Positions 19,640 to 30,830 of a DNA stretch of 64,000 nucleotides are shown here, in pieces (position 1 is the stretch's first letter; each line of letters begins with the position of its first letter). The notes beneath the pieces were generated by a model. It had not been told where the DNA came from. It saw nothing but the letters and a program-made list of their open reading frames with translations, and searched no databases. The stretch lies in NCBI GenBank assembly GCA_009760855.2, contig WPIO01000009.1:1459001-1523000 (forward strand). Reading direction: 5' to 3'. The DNA comes from Cristatella mucedo (taxonomy: Eukaryota; Bryozoa; Phylactolaemata; Cristatellidae). The translations under genes were made by a program, and so were the position numbers.

Positions 19640-21265
19640 TTTACAAAGCCAAGGAGTGTAATTATTCTTCGAATATATTTTGCTACATTTACGGGTGATC
19701 CTCGACAAAGGATCAGCTGATGCCAATAACTAAATTCATCAAACCGTGCTATTAAACCTCATTTTGATGTTAAGTGCGATACCAGGATAAGACATGGGCA
19801 CCACCGCATAAGGAGTGCTAGCTATGCATAGCAAATTTGAGGTGATGGTTTAAAGGCCAGAGAAAATGCATGCCATTTGGAGTATCGATGATTTAGAAAG
19901 ATACAATTGACCATGTTTCGGATTGTTATTTCTGAGCCACTAGCATGCAGGGCTCCACAAGAAGAATAAGCATACAATTTCAAATCCAAATCTATCTTCA
20001 GATATGTGACCTGGACCACACAATTATGAGCTTGGAGTTACCGTTCCACATGCTACGCTTGATGATGAATTTATGAAAGTGAATCCCGTTCAAATGAAGG
20101 TTACGTTAATGAAAACTATACTGCTTTTGATGTTCCAACAACTAGACTAAAGTCGCAATCTGAGAGGCCTTAACCTGCCAAAACAGTCAACTGAACTCAT
20201 CAGTTCTTGATTAAAAGAAAAAAATTATCTTTCACATAGTACGACATTTCCGTGGTATATACTTCATGAAAGCGAGTTTCCTCCTTTCTATTCAACCAAT
20301 GATTGCCAAGTATATTGTAGCAACGACGAAGGTCTTGTTAACCAAATAGAAAATTGCAATGTTCCAATTGAGTAGAGACTTTTCAGTGATTTATCGGGTC
20401 GCATTTTAAATGGAGATTTACTCCACGAAAGAAAACAACTTTCGTCTTTGCTTATTCCATACTCTGTATAAATACAAAAGGCTTAATGAAACACGAACAA
20501 GCTTCTCAGTGAAATAAAAAATGATAAAAATGAGTAGCATCAGTGCGGCAATTTAAATGTTGCTACCCTTCCAATAGGAATTTATGTTTGCAAATTATCC
20601 ATGATTTCATGTTTGTGGTATAGTTGCGCTAATGTTCTGCATTAAAGAAAGAAAGACTGATCAGAGCGAACATGTGGTGTGCTTGGAGTAACACCATCTG
20701 AGAACCTCCTTTGTATACACAAACAAAATGCTACTTTCTCAATTGCATGTAAAGACTGGACTAATTACAAACACGTTCAGGCTCTAAACCTAGACGGCGA
20801 CACCTTAAAGGAATATAAAAAAGTGCTTCCTCAAATTAGCAAGACGGTGATCAAAGCTGGCATTTCTATTGGCCGCGGATTAGAGTATTATTCAAATATA
20901 CATAAGTGTTATGAAATGTGGCTTGGTTAGAGTTGCAGGAATAAAATTAAATTATGTCTGTGTAGAGATCTTTATCGGCAATCACGAGCCTACTGACTAC
21001 GCCCAAATCAATGAGAATGCGATTAATTATTATGCGGCGCTAGACAGCAGAACGAGTGTTGAGTTGCTTTTTCTAAATTCTCACCTAAACTATTTCTTAT
21101 CAAACTTTGGAGTCAGAGAATAACAGGATGCGAAGTTCCATCAGGCCATAAGTAAAAAAGAGCGTAAATATGGAGGCCGCTGGAACTTTAACATGGTTTG
21201 ATTATTGACGGATCCTAAAGGCTTCAATCCATCTGCTGAACATTGTAGGATATTGAGAAAATAAA
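19640..21265 (+). pseudogene. decayed copy of a multi-copy uncharacterised metazoan protein family, probably transposon-related
   Basis: Conceptual translation with many stops and shifts gives, in the right order, the landmarks of a protein family that I recall as highly repeated in many invertebrate genomes. A cysteine/histidine region (ECNYSSNIFC near 19650, HKEC at 19807) is followed by the signature MPFGVSMI (19869) and DHVSDCYF (19909), with a stop where the next Cys should be. Then come a Pro/His/Leu stretch (PHNYELGVTVPHATLDDEF, 20014-20070), FYSTNDCQVYCSNDEGL (about 20290-20340), RLFSDLSGRILNGDLLH (about 20376-20425), CGNLNVATLPIGIY (about 20545), a 83-residue piece at 20679-20930 with VLPQISKTVIKAGISIGR, a 70-residue piece at 20911-21123 with LNSHLNYFLSNFG, and FHQAISKKERKYGGRW up to 21265. 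Function is unknown; I infer a DNA-transposon origin from the copy number of the family. The copy is certainly dead. Confidence 0.75.
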
Positions 21266-23220
21266 ATTTAAAAGCATTTTACTAAATGACAGAAGATTTT
21301 TGCTTAAATTGTGCATAATCCAGGTAATACTAGTAAAAAAGATTGTTTAGACCATGCGTATTGCAAGCAAAAGTAATCTAAAATAAAATTGTTAATTAAA
21401 AAAATGCTCCTTAAAACGTGTTACATATTCTGGAAAAGCATCCCACAATTTCCTTGAATCAGATATTAGATTGAAAACAAATGACAGCAATTTTTATTTT
21501 ATGCCATTGTTATGAAAAATATCGTTCTTGATTTACCCACCATATTTTATGCGACCAAGCTAATTCCTTCTATTGCTACAACCTCTGATGGCTCACGCCA
21601 TTGGTGGCCATTGTATAAGAACACGCCGTCCACTATAGTGAAACTAGGTGGGTAAAGTAAAAACACTTTTATCTATAATGTGGCATCTAAAACATTGGTT
21701 TGCAGCATGTATTGTGAAAATGGAAGCAGTATCGCCGTTGGAATATGTATGAAAGCTCGCAGGTTCGGGCAATAGCAGGCTATTGCATGAGAAAGCCCAT
21801 GTGATACCCAGTGAAACTTCGTTTGTATACCGGTAAACGTTCTTCTTTAAATTAGTATTGAAACCATAGATATGAAACACATGTTTTAGAAATTGCAGCT
21901 GCGTCAAAATTTGAATATGTAGGGACTTTGGCAGGCCTGGGTCACTAGAGTTCATAGTTTCTTGCAGCGATGGCTCATTAGGTAAGATGGCTGCTTTTCA
22001 ATACCTCAGACCCGAGTTCGTGGGTTCGAATCTATGGTGTGTTATCCTTTATCGCCACCGCAAGAGGTTGTGATAGCCATAAAGGCTCTTCTGTTGCTAT
22101 GTAACAGAGGCTGTTAAATCAGCTGGCATAATTATCATAGCTTGAGATCGTTCAAGCACTGTCTCACAAAAATTGGGTAAATTAAACTGGATTACTTCTT
22201 GCTATCTATGGCAATACAAACCGCAGTCTTTTGAAGCTTTTAAATGGAATGTCAACTGTATCGCAGTATTGCTACTTTAATCTACCATCTGGGCATAGCC
22301 ATCATATGCTATAGCCCGAGATTCTAAAAGAGAAACCCCTCTAAATTTGGTGGGTAAACCTTGGACACTGTTCTCTGTCATGTGGAATCACAACCGAATT
22401 TTCTCGGAGATTCTTCTGCATAAATGGCAGCTGTGTCGCCGTTACAGTGTGTTTAAAGGTTCGCTGACAATGTTTAATTGACGAAGTATGAGAAACCACA
22501 AACAATTGCCTGAAATTTGGTGGGTATTATAATTAACCATTTCCTATAATTGTGTAGCGATGGCACCAAATAAACCAATGGAATTAGGACAGCTATTATA
22601 TGCGATTATGCGATAATAGGATAGTTTATTTCTGAGGCCGTGTATAAAGCTAGAGCACTAAGATGGGGTTGGTCAAGATTTGAGACTCGGGGCATTCGTT
22701 CAGCACTTAAAAGTAACTAGCCGCACTTAAAGGTTCAGGCATCACCAGTAATGGTCGAGCGTCGACTGTGACTAGCACAGTTAGGAGCTCAATGTTTATG
22801 GCTTAGTTGTAACCTGAGGTAGTAGCCGTACACCAAATTTGGAACAATGAAGAATTAAAGCTGCCAGGTTCTTATTTTGAAGTGGGAGTGGTATTGCAGT
22901 TACTCGTAGGACCTAAAAAAACCTGCAGTTTCAAAATAAACTATAGATCTGCAAGTCGACTTCTTAGCTGTCTGCCAATGTATATGTCTTGCTAGTAGTT
23001 GACCAGTTGTACCATTAGGTGAAGGCAGTCCTTGGCCAATTTTAAGAAAGTGACAGGAACATCCGCTATAGAATTGGATCTTGTAGTTAAAATTACTATG
23101 AAATGCCCTCGCAGACTGTTGACGTTTAAGTATTTAGTTCCAAGGTTACAATTTTGAGCTTTGCCTGAAAGATCAGGTCCGAGATCAAACAAGTACCCAA
23201 TTAGTTTCGAGCAGGTAAAT
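21266..23220. other. AT-rich region, one SINE, no gene
   Basis: Apart from SINE B at 21964-22135 I see no element or coding exon. Scattered open frames (for example 21955-21644 and 23192-22992, both minus) carry no motif. Confidence 0.4.
21964..22135 (+). repeat. SINE B copy
   Basis: The tRNA-like head has the A-box-like TGGCTCATTAGGTAAGATGG and B-box-like GTGGGTTCGAATCTATGG. The body CCTTTATCGCCACCGCAAGAGG, GCCATAAAGGCTCTTCTG and GTTAAATCAGCTGG is shared with 40218-40398 (+), 37530-37730 (-) and 49612-49745 (-). Its tail is not like that of LINE family 1 or 2, so its partner LINE is not identified. Confidence 0.75.
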
Positions 23221-23224
23221 ATGG

Positions 23225-24255
23225 ATGAACAGATAATAATAATAATAGTAATAATAATAATAATAATAATAATGTATTTGACAAAGTGCCCTCAGAGAAC
23301 TTAATCTCTTTCCAGGCGCTTTACATTTGCTGCAAAGAGAAATGCAATTGAATGGTAAGTAAAATCATGCTTGAAAAACAAACAAAATGAATTAACATGG
23401 TTAAGGGTGACATGCACAGGGTCAGCATGCAAATGTGGTAAGTGGCAGCATGCACAGTGTCAGCACCCATAAGCACGTGAAGTACGAATTACAGGGACCC
23501 ACTAAATGCTGTGCTAAATAGGTGTGTTTTAAGTTACTTTTAAACGTGGTCAGGTCAGGGGATGTTCTGACGCAGGTCGGGAAGGAGTTCCAGGCTTTGG
23601 GAGCATACGAACTAAATGCACGGTCTCCAATGGATTTAAGGTTTGTACCAGGTATTTGTAGACTGTTGGATTCCGAAAAGCGGGTGGTACGATGCATGGC
23701 CTGATGGGGGGTATGTCGGAGAGATAGGCTGGAGCCATAGAATGGAGGGACCTAAAAGTGAACGACAAAACCTTGAAATAAATCCGTTGCTTGACTGGTA
23801 GCTAGTACAGGTCGGCGAGAAGTGGTGTAATGTGGCAACTGAGACGCTCACGACAGACAAGCCTAACTGCCGAGTTTTACACCAGCTGCAATCGCCTGAT
23901 TGCACATGCTGGTAGGCCAGTAAGCCGTGAGGTGCAGATGTCGAGACGAGATTTCACGAATGCACGGACCAACTTGGACGACAGGAGATATGCTGGCAGA
24001 GCCAATTTTGAGAGACAGCCTTTCCAATCTCTGAATCACACTGGGTTTGCCCATAACTAGTAAGTTAGTTTTGTCATCGTTTAGCTTTAGAAAATTTGCT
24101 GCCATCCATGTGAGGATGTCATCAATGCATGCAGCAAGTGAGTTTAGAGAATTTGAGGTGCTCGTAGGCTGAGAGGGATCAAAGCAAAGGTACAAATTGA
24201 TTGCAGTAGATTGCAGAAGATTGCTGTATTGACATGTGCTTTTTACCATTAACTG
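23225..24255 (-). mobile_element. family 1 LINE, RT C-terminus and 3' end
   Basis: The plus strand opens with an (AAT)n microsatellite (23233-23272), then GTGCCCTCAGAGAACTTAATC, GGCGCTTTACATTTGCTGC and the full 3' UTR. The minus strand then reads C-terminal RT pieces (23697-23422, 23768-23550, 23905-23636, 24258-23863). The last of these includes the FDPSQPTSTSNSLNSLAAC reading and NFLKLNDDKTNLLVMG. It is truncated just downstream of the catalytic YADD box. Frameshifts separate the pieces. Confidence 0.85.
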
Positions 24256-24369
24256 CAATGCAGTGACCGAGAGCTGGCATTTTCAATGGAATTTCCTGGG
24301 TGAGCCAAAATATAGTATACACGAACAGGAAACCTTAATGGAAGCGTCACCTAGCATCGTCCGGTCCAT

Positions 24370-27300
24370 TATTTATGGACCGTAATGGATATCTGTATTT
24401 TCCTAGGCTGGTGCAGTTGACTGTCGCTCATTGCTCTCGCATGCACGTTCAAGATCGGTTGATAGGACGCGGTTGCACTTTTAATACAGCACACTGTTAC
24501 GCAAGAAAAATTGGATCATCTCACAAAAGCTTTGTTTGCAATTGTGACAGACCATCATAGATTGCTGTAGACTGTCAGGCAATTGCCGTCGATTCCCATA
24601 GATTGCCCAAGGTTGAACGCGAAAAGGACAACATGTGAGCCCACACTGAGAGTTATCTAGTAGGATAATTACCACTTCAAACAACCAATTTCCAGCAAAT
24701 TTGAACCTTATTGCTCCAGAGATCGGGCCATCGGCATCGATTGCCGTGCATTGCCCACGATTGTGCCTTTGTCGATTGCATGAAAAGATGTGACTCCAAT
24801 TTTAATGCAGTCTTGTTCAATACGCAAGAAAAGTTGGAGCTTCGCTCAGCAACTGTGGGTGCATTTGTAATTATCCGTTATGGATTGGCGTCTTTCCCCC
24901 CCCCCCGGTCGTTGCCATCAATTACCGTGGTTTGCCGTCGATTGAAGGCGAATCATAGGTGAAAATTATGCTAGCAAACGGGTAGATGTTGAGTGGAAGG
25001 AGAGTTGCAGTTTATTGCAGCCAATTTTGTCAATTTTCCACGGATTTCGCTTTTGACCCCTACCATAGCTGTCGTTTGCCGTGTATTATAGAGAGTTAAC
25101 AAAAAAGCATCTTAAAAGTTCCACGGTTGTACTTGGACGTGGTGGAATGTTATATGTAATGACATTTGAGGTTTCCGCACAGCCAATTTATCTTTCATTC
25201 GTCGGGAACAGGAGTATTGGCCCAGGACATTGCTGTCGATTGCAGTTCATTGCACGCGATTTTACCTGAGCGATTGGTTGAAAGGATTTAATTGCACTTT
25301 AAACACTGTGGGCTGTGACAGGTAAGATATATCTGTTCTTGGACCAGTCACTTTCCAGTAGTTTGGGAAGGACTATAATGCATTGCCGTATTTGCCCGGG
25401 CCATTGTCGTCTGGTTTTATTCATTGCCCAAGATCAAACGGTCAGAGCTGGTTGAAAGGGTTGAAAGTATGTTTGCACGCAGTGACATGTTACGCGGAAT
25501 GAGAATTTAAGCTTGGTGTTACCGATGTCTCATCGACTTGCCACGGATTTCGGCCTCGGTCCCGGCCAATGCTGTCAATTGCGTGTATTGTTGACAAAAA
25601 ACGTGCAAAATTGCTCGATAGTCCTACGATTTCACGTTTAGCACATAACATCTGAAATGCAAAGCCTATCGGCACTTCGTGCAGCCAATTTAGTTTCAAC
25701 ATGCCACAGATTGCAGTGGATTGCTGCTTCGAGCTGAGCCGTTGCCTTGGGTTGCCCGAGACTGTACGAGCGCAATTACTTAAACTGATGTGGTTGACTT
25801 TAAACAGTGTGCTTTGTAACGTGAATTAAAAAGTGAAGCATTGCGAAAACAATTTCGGCGATTGAAGCTGGTGCAAAACTCGGCAGTTAGGCTTGTCTGT
25901 CGTGAGCTTCGCAGTTGCCACATTACACCACTTCTCGCCGACCTGCACTGGCTACCAGTCAAGCAACGGATTGACTTCAAGTTTTTGTCGTTCACTTTTA
26001 GGTCACCTTATTCTTTGGTTCCAGCAATCTCCCAGATATACTCCCCCATCAGGCCAAGCATCGTACCGGCCGCTTTTTGGAATCCAGCAGTCTACACATA
26101 CCTCGTATAAACCTTTAATCCTTTGGAGACCGTGCATTGAGTTAGTATGCTCCCAAAGCCTGGAACACCCTCCCGAGCTGCGTCACAACATCCCCTGACC
26201 TGACTACATTTACAAGAACTTAAAAACACCTATTTAGGACTGCATTTAGTGGGTACCTGTGATTCTTCCTTCTTGTGCTTATGCGTGCTAACACTGTGCA
26301 TGCTGCCACTAACCACATTTGCATGCTGACCCTGTGCATGTCACCCCTAACCAGGTTGTTCATTTTGTTTGTTTATCAAGCATGATATTACTCACCATTC
26401 AATGGCATTTCCCTATGCAGCAAATGTAAAGTGCCTATCGAGAGATTGAGTCCTCTGAGGGCGCTTTATCAGGTGCATTATTATTATTACTACTGCAGTG
26501 CATTTTGCATCAGATTGCTGTAAATTGAGGTAATAGCCTGGGCCATTGTAGTCAATTGCAGTGCATTGCTGCCGAATGATCAAGGCGATTGTTGTGAAAT
26601 TGCAGAATCACTCAATAACAAAAAATTAGAGCAACGTACAATCACTGTTAGAGCTTAAAGTGTACGTATTCTGGTCGTCTTTTGGCGGGTTGTGGTAAAT
26701 TCACGTACTGGCCCGGGCAGTTGCAGTCGATTGCAGTGCATGTCTGCGGAGTGGCTGAGGCAATTATAGAGAAGGGCTGCGAGTACAAAATAACCGAAGA
26801 TTAGAGCAGCATGCTATAATGATTAGAGCTTGTAGTGTACGTGTTCTGGTCGCTGTGTAGCAGGTTGCAGTGGATTATGCCTGATTGTGGTGGATTGAGG
26901 TATGGGACAAGTTCGTTGCAGTCGATTGCAACTCATTGTATGTGAACAAGTGTGCAAAATGAAGCAAAGTTTTTTGGATGCACTTTGAACTGAGTCTAAA
27001 CCTATATGCAATGTCAATAAGAGCTTTGCGATGGCTATTTGAGGATTATTTGCAGTGGAATAGAGTGGATTGGTGTAGCTTTCCAGGTCATTTCAGACGA
27101 TTGCAGTCCGTTGCACCAGTGTAAGGTTGCACACTTGTTATCTTTTACGTGGTTGTGCACACAGCACGGTGCATTTTAATATGGAATACAAACTGGAGAC
27201 CGGCGCAAGGTATTGAAATTTTTCACGTTGTGGATTTTGCCGATTGAATTGGATTGTGTATTGGCCCGGGCTTCTACCGTTGATAGCAGGGCATTGCACA

Positions 27301-27830
27301 AGAACGGTTGAGCCCATGCAAGTGAAAATTTTGCAATTCTATTTCCGTAGAGTGTGCTGTCAAATGCAATCAAAAAAGGAGCTTTTCGATCGGGATTTCT
27401 TTTATTGCATGGTGGAATGCAGTGGATTGTGGTGGATTATGGTATTGGCCTAGGCTACTATTATCTCATTTCAGCGGACCTTGTACAAAAGCTTGAGCGG
27501 AATCTCGCGAAATTTTCTGGGTACATTGTATGTGTAGCGTAGTTTGATATTCCAAACTTTTAGGAGCTTGTGCATCTGATTTGTGGTGAATTTGACGGGA
27601 ACTACAATGGATTTCGGTACATGAGTCCAGCGTTAAAGCTCATTTGCATAAGTGGGCGTTTGCGAAGCAAAATAAAATTTGGTGGAAAGATTACTTCGAA
27701 CGTATACTACAATATTAGCGCAGAAAGTGAGTTCGGCAATGCTTAGGTCTGGTCGTTGCTAGCCTAATTCGAGTGGATTATGGTGGATTGGCCTAATTCG
27801 TCGAACTCGAGTTTGCCAGGCTCTTGGAAG
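24370..27830. repeat. old tandem satellite, about 172-bp unit
   Basis: A recurring anchor close to TTGCAGTCGATTGCAGTGCA plus TTGC occurs at about 24411, 24583, 24731, 24912, 25066, 25230, 25404, 25569 and 25742, then after a LINE insertion at 26546, 26721, 26916, 27091 and 27272, with weaker matches near 27457, 27624 and 27795. Spacing is 148-195 bases, mean about 172 once the inserted 660 bases are removed. Units also share GGCCCGGGC before the anchor and GTGGATTGTGGTGGATT words. Units are highly diverged from one another. No coding potential is apparent. Confidence 0.75.
25838..26498 (+). mobile_element. family 1 LINE 3' end inserted in the satellite
   Basis: It starts at the CGATTGAAGCTGGTGCAAAACTC part of the RT C-terminus and reads QLKLVQNSAVRLVC (about 25860), LLADLHWLPVKQRIDFK (25932-25982) and a frameshifted remainder. 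The 3' UTR ends GGGCGCTTTATCAGGTGCATTATTATTATTAC-like near 26498. The satellite anchor rhythm is preserved across it if these 660 bases are removed (about 147 bases from 25742 to 26546). Confidence 0.85.
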
Positions 27831-27945
27831 GCATTGGTTGGGCTATACAGCCTGCACGTGGCAGGGTCGGCAGCTGCCTGGCCACGGAGAGATTAGCCAC
27901 CCACAGTCACTTCCTGACCGCGAGTCTTAGCTAGTCGTTAGGCGC

Positions 27946-28550
27946 TTGGCGGTTGATGAGCAGAGAAAGCATAGAAGTGCTGCTGGCAGTGGTGCTGCTA
28001 AGAGCAGAGCAGCACTCGGGACAGCTATCAGCTGCCGCCTGTGCCGCCCCCGGAAGCAGAGACCGTTCGCCGTGCTGAGTCACGGCCGGCAATACTGCAT
28101 GCAATTGCAGGCAGACACAACCTGGTTCTGGGCTTCCTAATTGGAGCTCTTACGGCCACTGCCTTCAACTGCATGTCGGCAGGCCGAGCCCAACCCCCCC
28201 CCCCCCGCTTTCCGGCGTTCTGGTTCTCAAGCTGGACTTGGTTATCGACAACGGCACCCAAAAGGTAATTGTTGGTGTGACAGTGCCGTTCGACGGCAGT
28301 GAGGATGCTCTGATTATGGCGGCCCGGAACAAGACCGAAAATTATGCAGCCATTGCCCGATCTTTCCCGACCGCTGGCTACAGGTCGGCAGTGATGAGGC
28401 CCTCCGTGTTCAGGTGCTTTCGGCGGCTGGCGGCCAAGCAATGTACCGCGTTGGCGACCTCGGCATCCCAGGTTCGGAGAGGAATGCATTGAGGCAGCAC
28501 TTCGTCTCCGACGCCATTACCGGCTCGGAAACCATGTGATTCCCGTTCTT
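27946..28550 (+). pseudogene. R2-type retrotransposon C-terminus (CCHC and restriction-like endonuclease), degraded
   Basis: Read with frameshifts, the segment gives CRLC (about 28031-28042), PAILHAIAGRHNLVLGFL (28092-28146), then after a run of C's (28194-28207) the reading LDLVIDNGTQKVIVGVTVPFD (28230-28292), YAAIARSFPTAGYRSAV and finally GDLGIPGSERNALRQHFVSDA (28452-28520). This order (C-x2-C ... R-H-N, then a D...VTVPF block with a K..KY-like stretch and an LR..FVSD end) is that of the C-terminal region of R2/NeSL-type non-LTR elements carrying a restriction-like endonuclease. The usual acidic residue before VTVPF is Gly here, so the site is broken. No rDNA flank is seen. The RT half is missing. 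Confidence 0.7.
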
Positions 28551-29049
28551 GAATTGAGAGGCCCAGGTAGCACTGACAGATGTTAGTATGCTTCTCAACC
28601 CTACTGCCTCCTGCAGAGCAGTACTAACGACCAGACAAAAGTACATCACTCGCATGGCCAACTGCTTAACTCGGTAGCACACCACTATTAAACGAAGCCA
28701 CTCACTCAGCTTCATTATTCAAAAATTTCAGCCAACTAATTCCTCTAGAACCATTTTAAGCACGATCTAAAGATTGGCAACTTTCCCGACTTCAAGTCAG
28801 AAGCCGGTATAAGCCGATTGCTAAATGCAGGTGTCTGAGAATCAAATCCTGCACTCATATCTAGGTAAATCCTAAGCCGCCATACCAATGAATCATTGAA
28901 GCATGGCTAACGGCTTGGAGCATCAGAGCAAATATGTGCAGCTATGCTGAAAGTAAGGAAACGTAGAACTAATGAAAAGACCCAAACTAGCTCAACATAA
29001 TGAGTCAGTGTCAATTTCAATCATTAATACAATTCAAAGACGGTAAGGG
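28551..29049. other. no gene recognised
   Basis: The first 190 bases may be 3' UTR of the R2-type relic. A weak B-box-like word (GAATCAAATCCTGC near 28850) could mark a very old SINE, but I cannot delimit it. Confidence 0.3.
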
Positions 29050-29449
29050 CCGCAATACCAGCCAGAGAAGATTGTCTGCTGAAGCACTCGAGACCGACAA
29101 CCGGCAAGCCATCCATGTAGTTTGGTCGCACAGCAGAGAGCCAGCCGATACCCAACACCAAAAGTTTATTCCCACTGCACAGAGCCCAAGAGTGCACGGC
29201 TCCCCTAGGCCCCTGTCAGACGACTGCCCCAGTTTCCTGGTCGACTCCGATGATTCGTCGACCACAACTATGCGCCGGCCGACCCTGGTGGTGAATCCAC
29301 TATCTGGCCACCAGCTGGTTACAGGCCTGTGTCAATACCAAATCACAGGCAGACCACAGCAGTGCACTGGCCCCTCTCGGTGGTGCTTCTAACAGCTCAC
29401 CAGTGGCTTATCAGAGGAGCCTGCATACAATCCATACATAAGAACTACA
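29050..29449 (-). repeat. LTR of the 45-47 kb element family, third copy
   Basis: On the minus strand it begins TGTAGTTC (29449) and contains CCGAGAGGGGCC, CTGTGGTC, TTGACACAGGCC and GTGGATTCACCACCAGGGTC. It then has an AATAAA (complement of 29165-29170) before TTTTGGTGTTGGGTATCGGC and GGCTCTCTGCTGTG, colinear with both terminal repeats of the 45336-47028 element. No internal region or second copy is recognisable nearby, so it may be a solo LTR. Confidence 0.65.
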
Positions 29450-29604
29450 ATCCATACTCAACTTTAACCTGTTTTAACTGTGATACTTACTTATGTAGTC
29501 GCGATTCAGGCTGTATAGGCTTAGAGTACAGCTTCACTGCTTTTGAAATCGGAACAAGCATTTTAGAATGGACTAATATCCCATAAGCCATGGTCACTTT
29601 CTGG

Positions 29605-29770
29605 CTGCTGTGCTTTTTCTTAGCCTATGGGCAAGGTGCTTACACTTTACTTCGTAGGTTGTGGGTTCGAGTAGTGCAACGGTTGAGATCATGAAGTAGA
29701 ATGGCATACCCCAGCCTAAGGTAGCTCGGCTCCTAAAAGTTGCTTACTGCTGGTACTAGGTGGGGGGATC
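29605..29770 (+). repeat. possible tRNA-derived SINE
   Basis: A-box-like TAGCCTATGGGCAAGGTGC and B-box-like GGTTGTGGGTTCGAGTAG lie about 55 bases apart, the spacing of an internal pol III promoter. I found no second copy in the window, so assignment to a family is open. Confidence 0.35.
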
Positions 29771-29949
29771 CTTCCCTACATTGGCTAGCCAATTGAAGCT
29801 CAGCATCCCTGAACCTCAGACAATGGAAGTTCCTCCTCGATTTTAAGGTCTGCACTGGAATTAATTACTAGACGTTGCTAAGTTTGTTTAGGTACACGTG
29901 CTCAAAGTCGTTTGCTTTTTAACACGACTCGCTCAGTCACTTGAGCAAC

Positions 29950-30830
29950 ATTAGGTAGCAGAGAACGATCGAATACGTGAGAATCCCGATCTGAAAACCG
30001 GCTGAATCTGATATCCCGATCTGAAAACCGGCTAGACGGGTTTTAAGCACGGGGTATTTACAGGCGAGCTTATACTTTTGTCATGGTTAAATTATTTCGA
30101 GCGAGTGGTGGCTCCGCATATTGACCTGCTTTTTCCGGAATTCGGCCGGGGCACAACTCCCCGTCCCTCGGCCAGCACTCGACATTCCCATTAAGCTTTA
30201 TACAGAACAGTCTGCGGATAAACAGATAATTATGAGCTGTTTCGCCGCCAGTTCATGTGGCTGTGCACTCCCTTGACCAAAGGAGAGGTAGAATTTGTGG
30301 TTCATAGCTTTCGGCTCAAGCAGGAGAAGTTTGGCGCAAGCAACTTGGTCTCACCGTTGATCCGAGCCATAGGCCACTTGAAACCGTTAGCACAGCCTAT
30401 TCCACCGGTTGGCTTCTATACCCCCTGAGGACGCGATAATGCGACCGCTTATGCCTTGCTGATTATGGCCGAGTGAGAGATTGATCAGAAGCGGCAGCGG
30501 AGCATGAAGTGGCAGCGGAGCTGGAGGCGGAGCATGAAGCGGCAGTGGAGCTGGAGGCGGAGCATGAAGCGGCAGCGGAGCTAGAGGCGGAGCATGAAGC
30601 GGCAGCGGAACTGGAGGCGGAGCATGAAGCGGCAGCGGAACTGGAGGCAGCGGCGAAGCATGAAGCGGCAGCGGAACTGGAGGCGGAGCGTGAAGTGGCA
30701 GTGGAGCTGGAGGTGGCTGAGCTGGAGGCAGCAGAATGGGAGAAGATCGGCTGGAGGATCAACGCCAGAAGAGGCATCGGGGACGCCAGTTTAAGGAGCG
30801 ACGTCTGAGGAGCAGGCATTGGCGGTGTCT
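29950..30830 (+). pseudogene. Gypsy-like gag relic with primer binding site (LTR element 3)
   Basis: CAACA (ending 29950) is followed two bases later by AGGTAGCAGAGAACG (29953-29967), which resembles the tRNA-primer site TGGTAGCAGAGAGCGG at 37524-37509 (-). That is the layout of an LTR end and PBS. Around 30228-30410 one frame reads NYELFRRQFMWLCTPLTKG and further residues up to a stop near GFYTP. The YRRxFxxLxxPL-type motif followed by a GL.P region resembles the capsid region of Ty3/Gypsy Gag proteins. It is followed by an in-frame repeat array (30485-30725) and ends at a stop at 30808. No protease or RT was found, and a matching second LTR was not identified. Confidence 0.5.
30485..30725 (+). 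repeat. 30-bp coding-type minisatellite (Ala/Glu repeats)
   Basis: About eight 30-base units close to GCGGCAGCGGAGCTGGAGGC plus GGAGCATGAA encode AAELEAEHEA, an alpha-helical acidic repeat, on the plus strand (frame 30509-30808). Because the unit is a multiple of three, other frames including the antisense are also open; the plus frame is preferred because it lies downstream of the gag-like relic in the same direction. Confidence 0.7.

Noticed and set aside
28028-28489. 153-residue minus-strand frame
   Set aside because: Antisense of the R2-type relic, whose plus-strand readings carry ordered family motifs.
30463-30819. 118-residue Ala/Ser-rich minus-strand frame
   Set aside because: Antisense of the 30-base minisatellite; the gag-like relic upstream reads on the plus strand.
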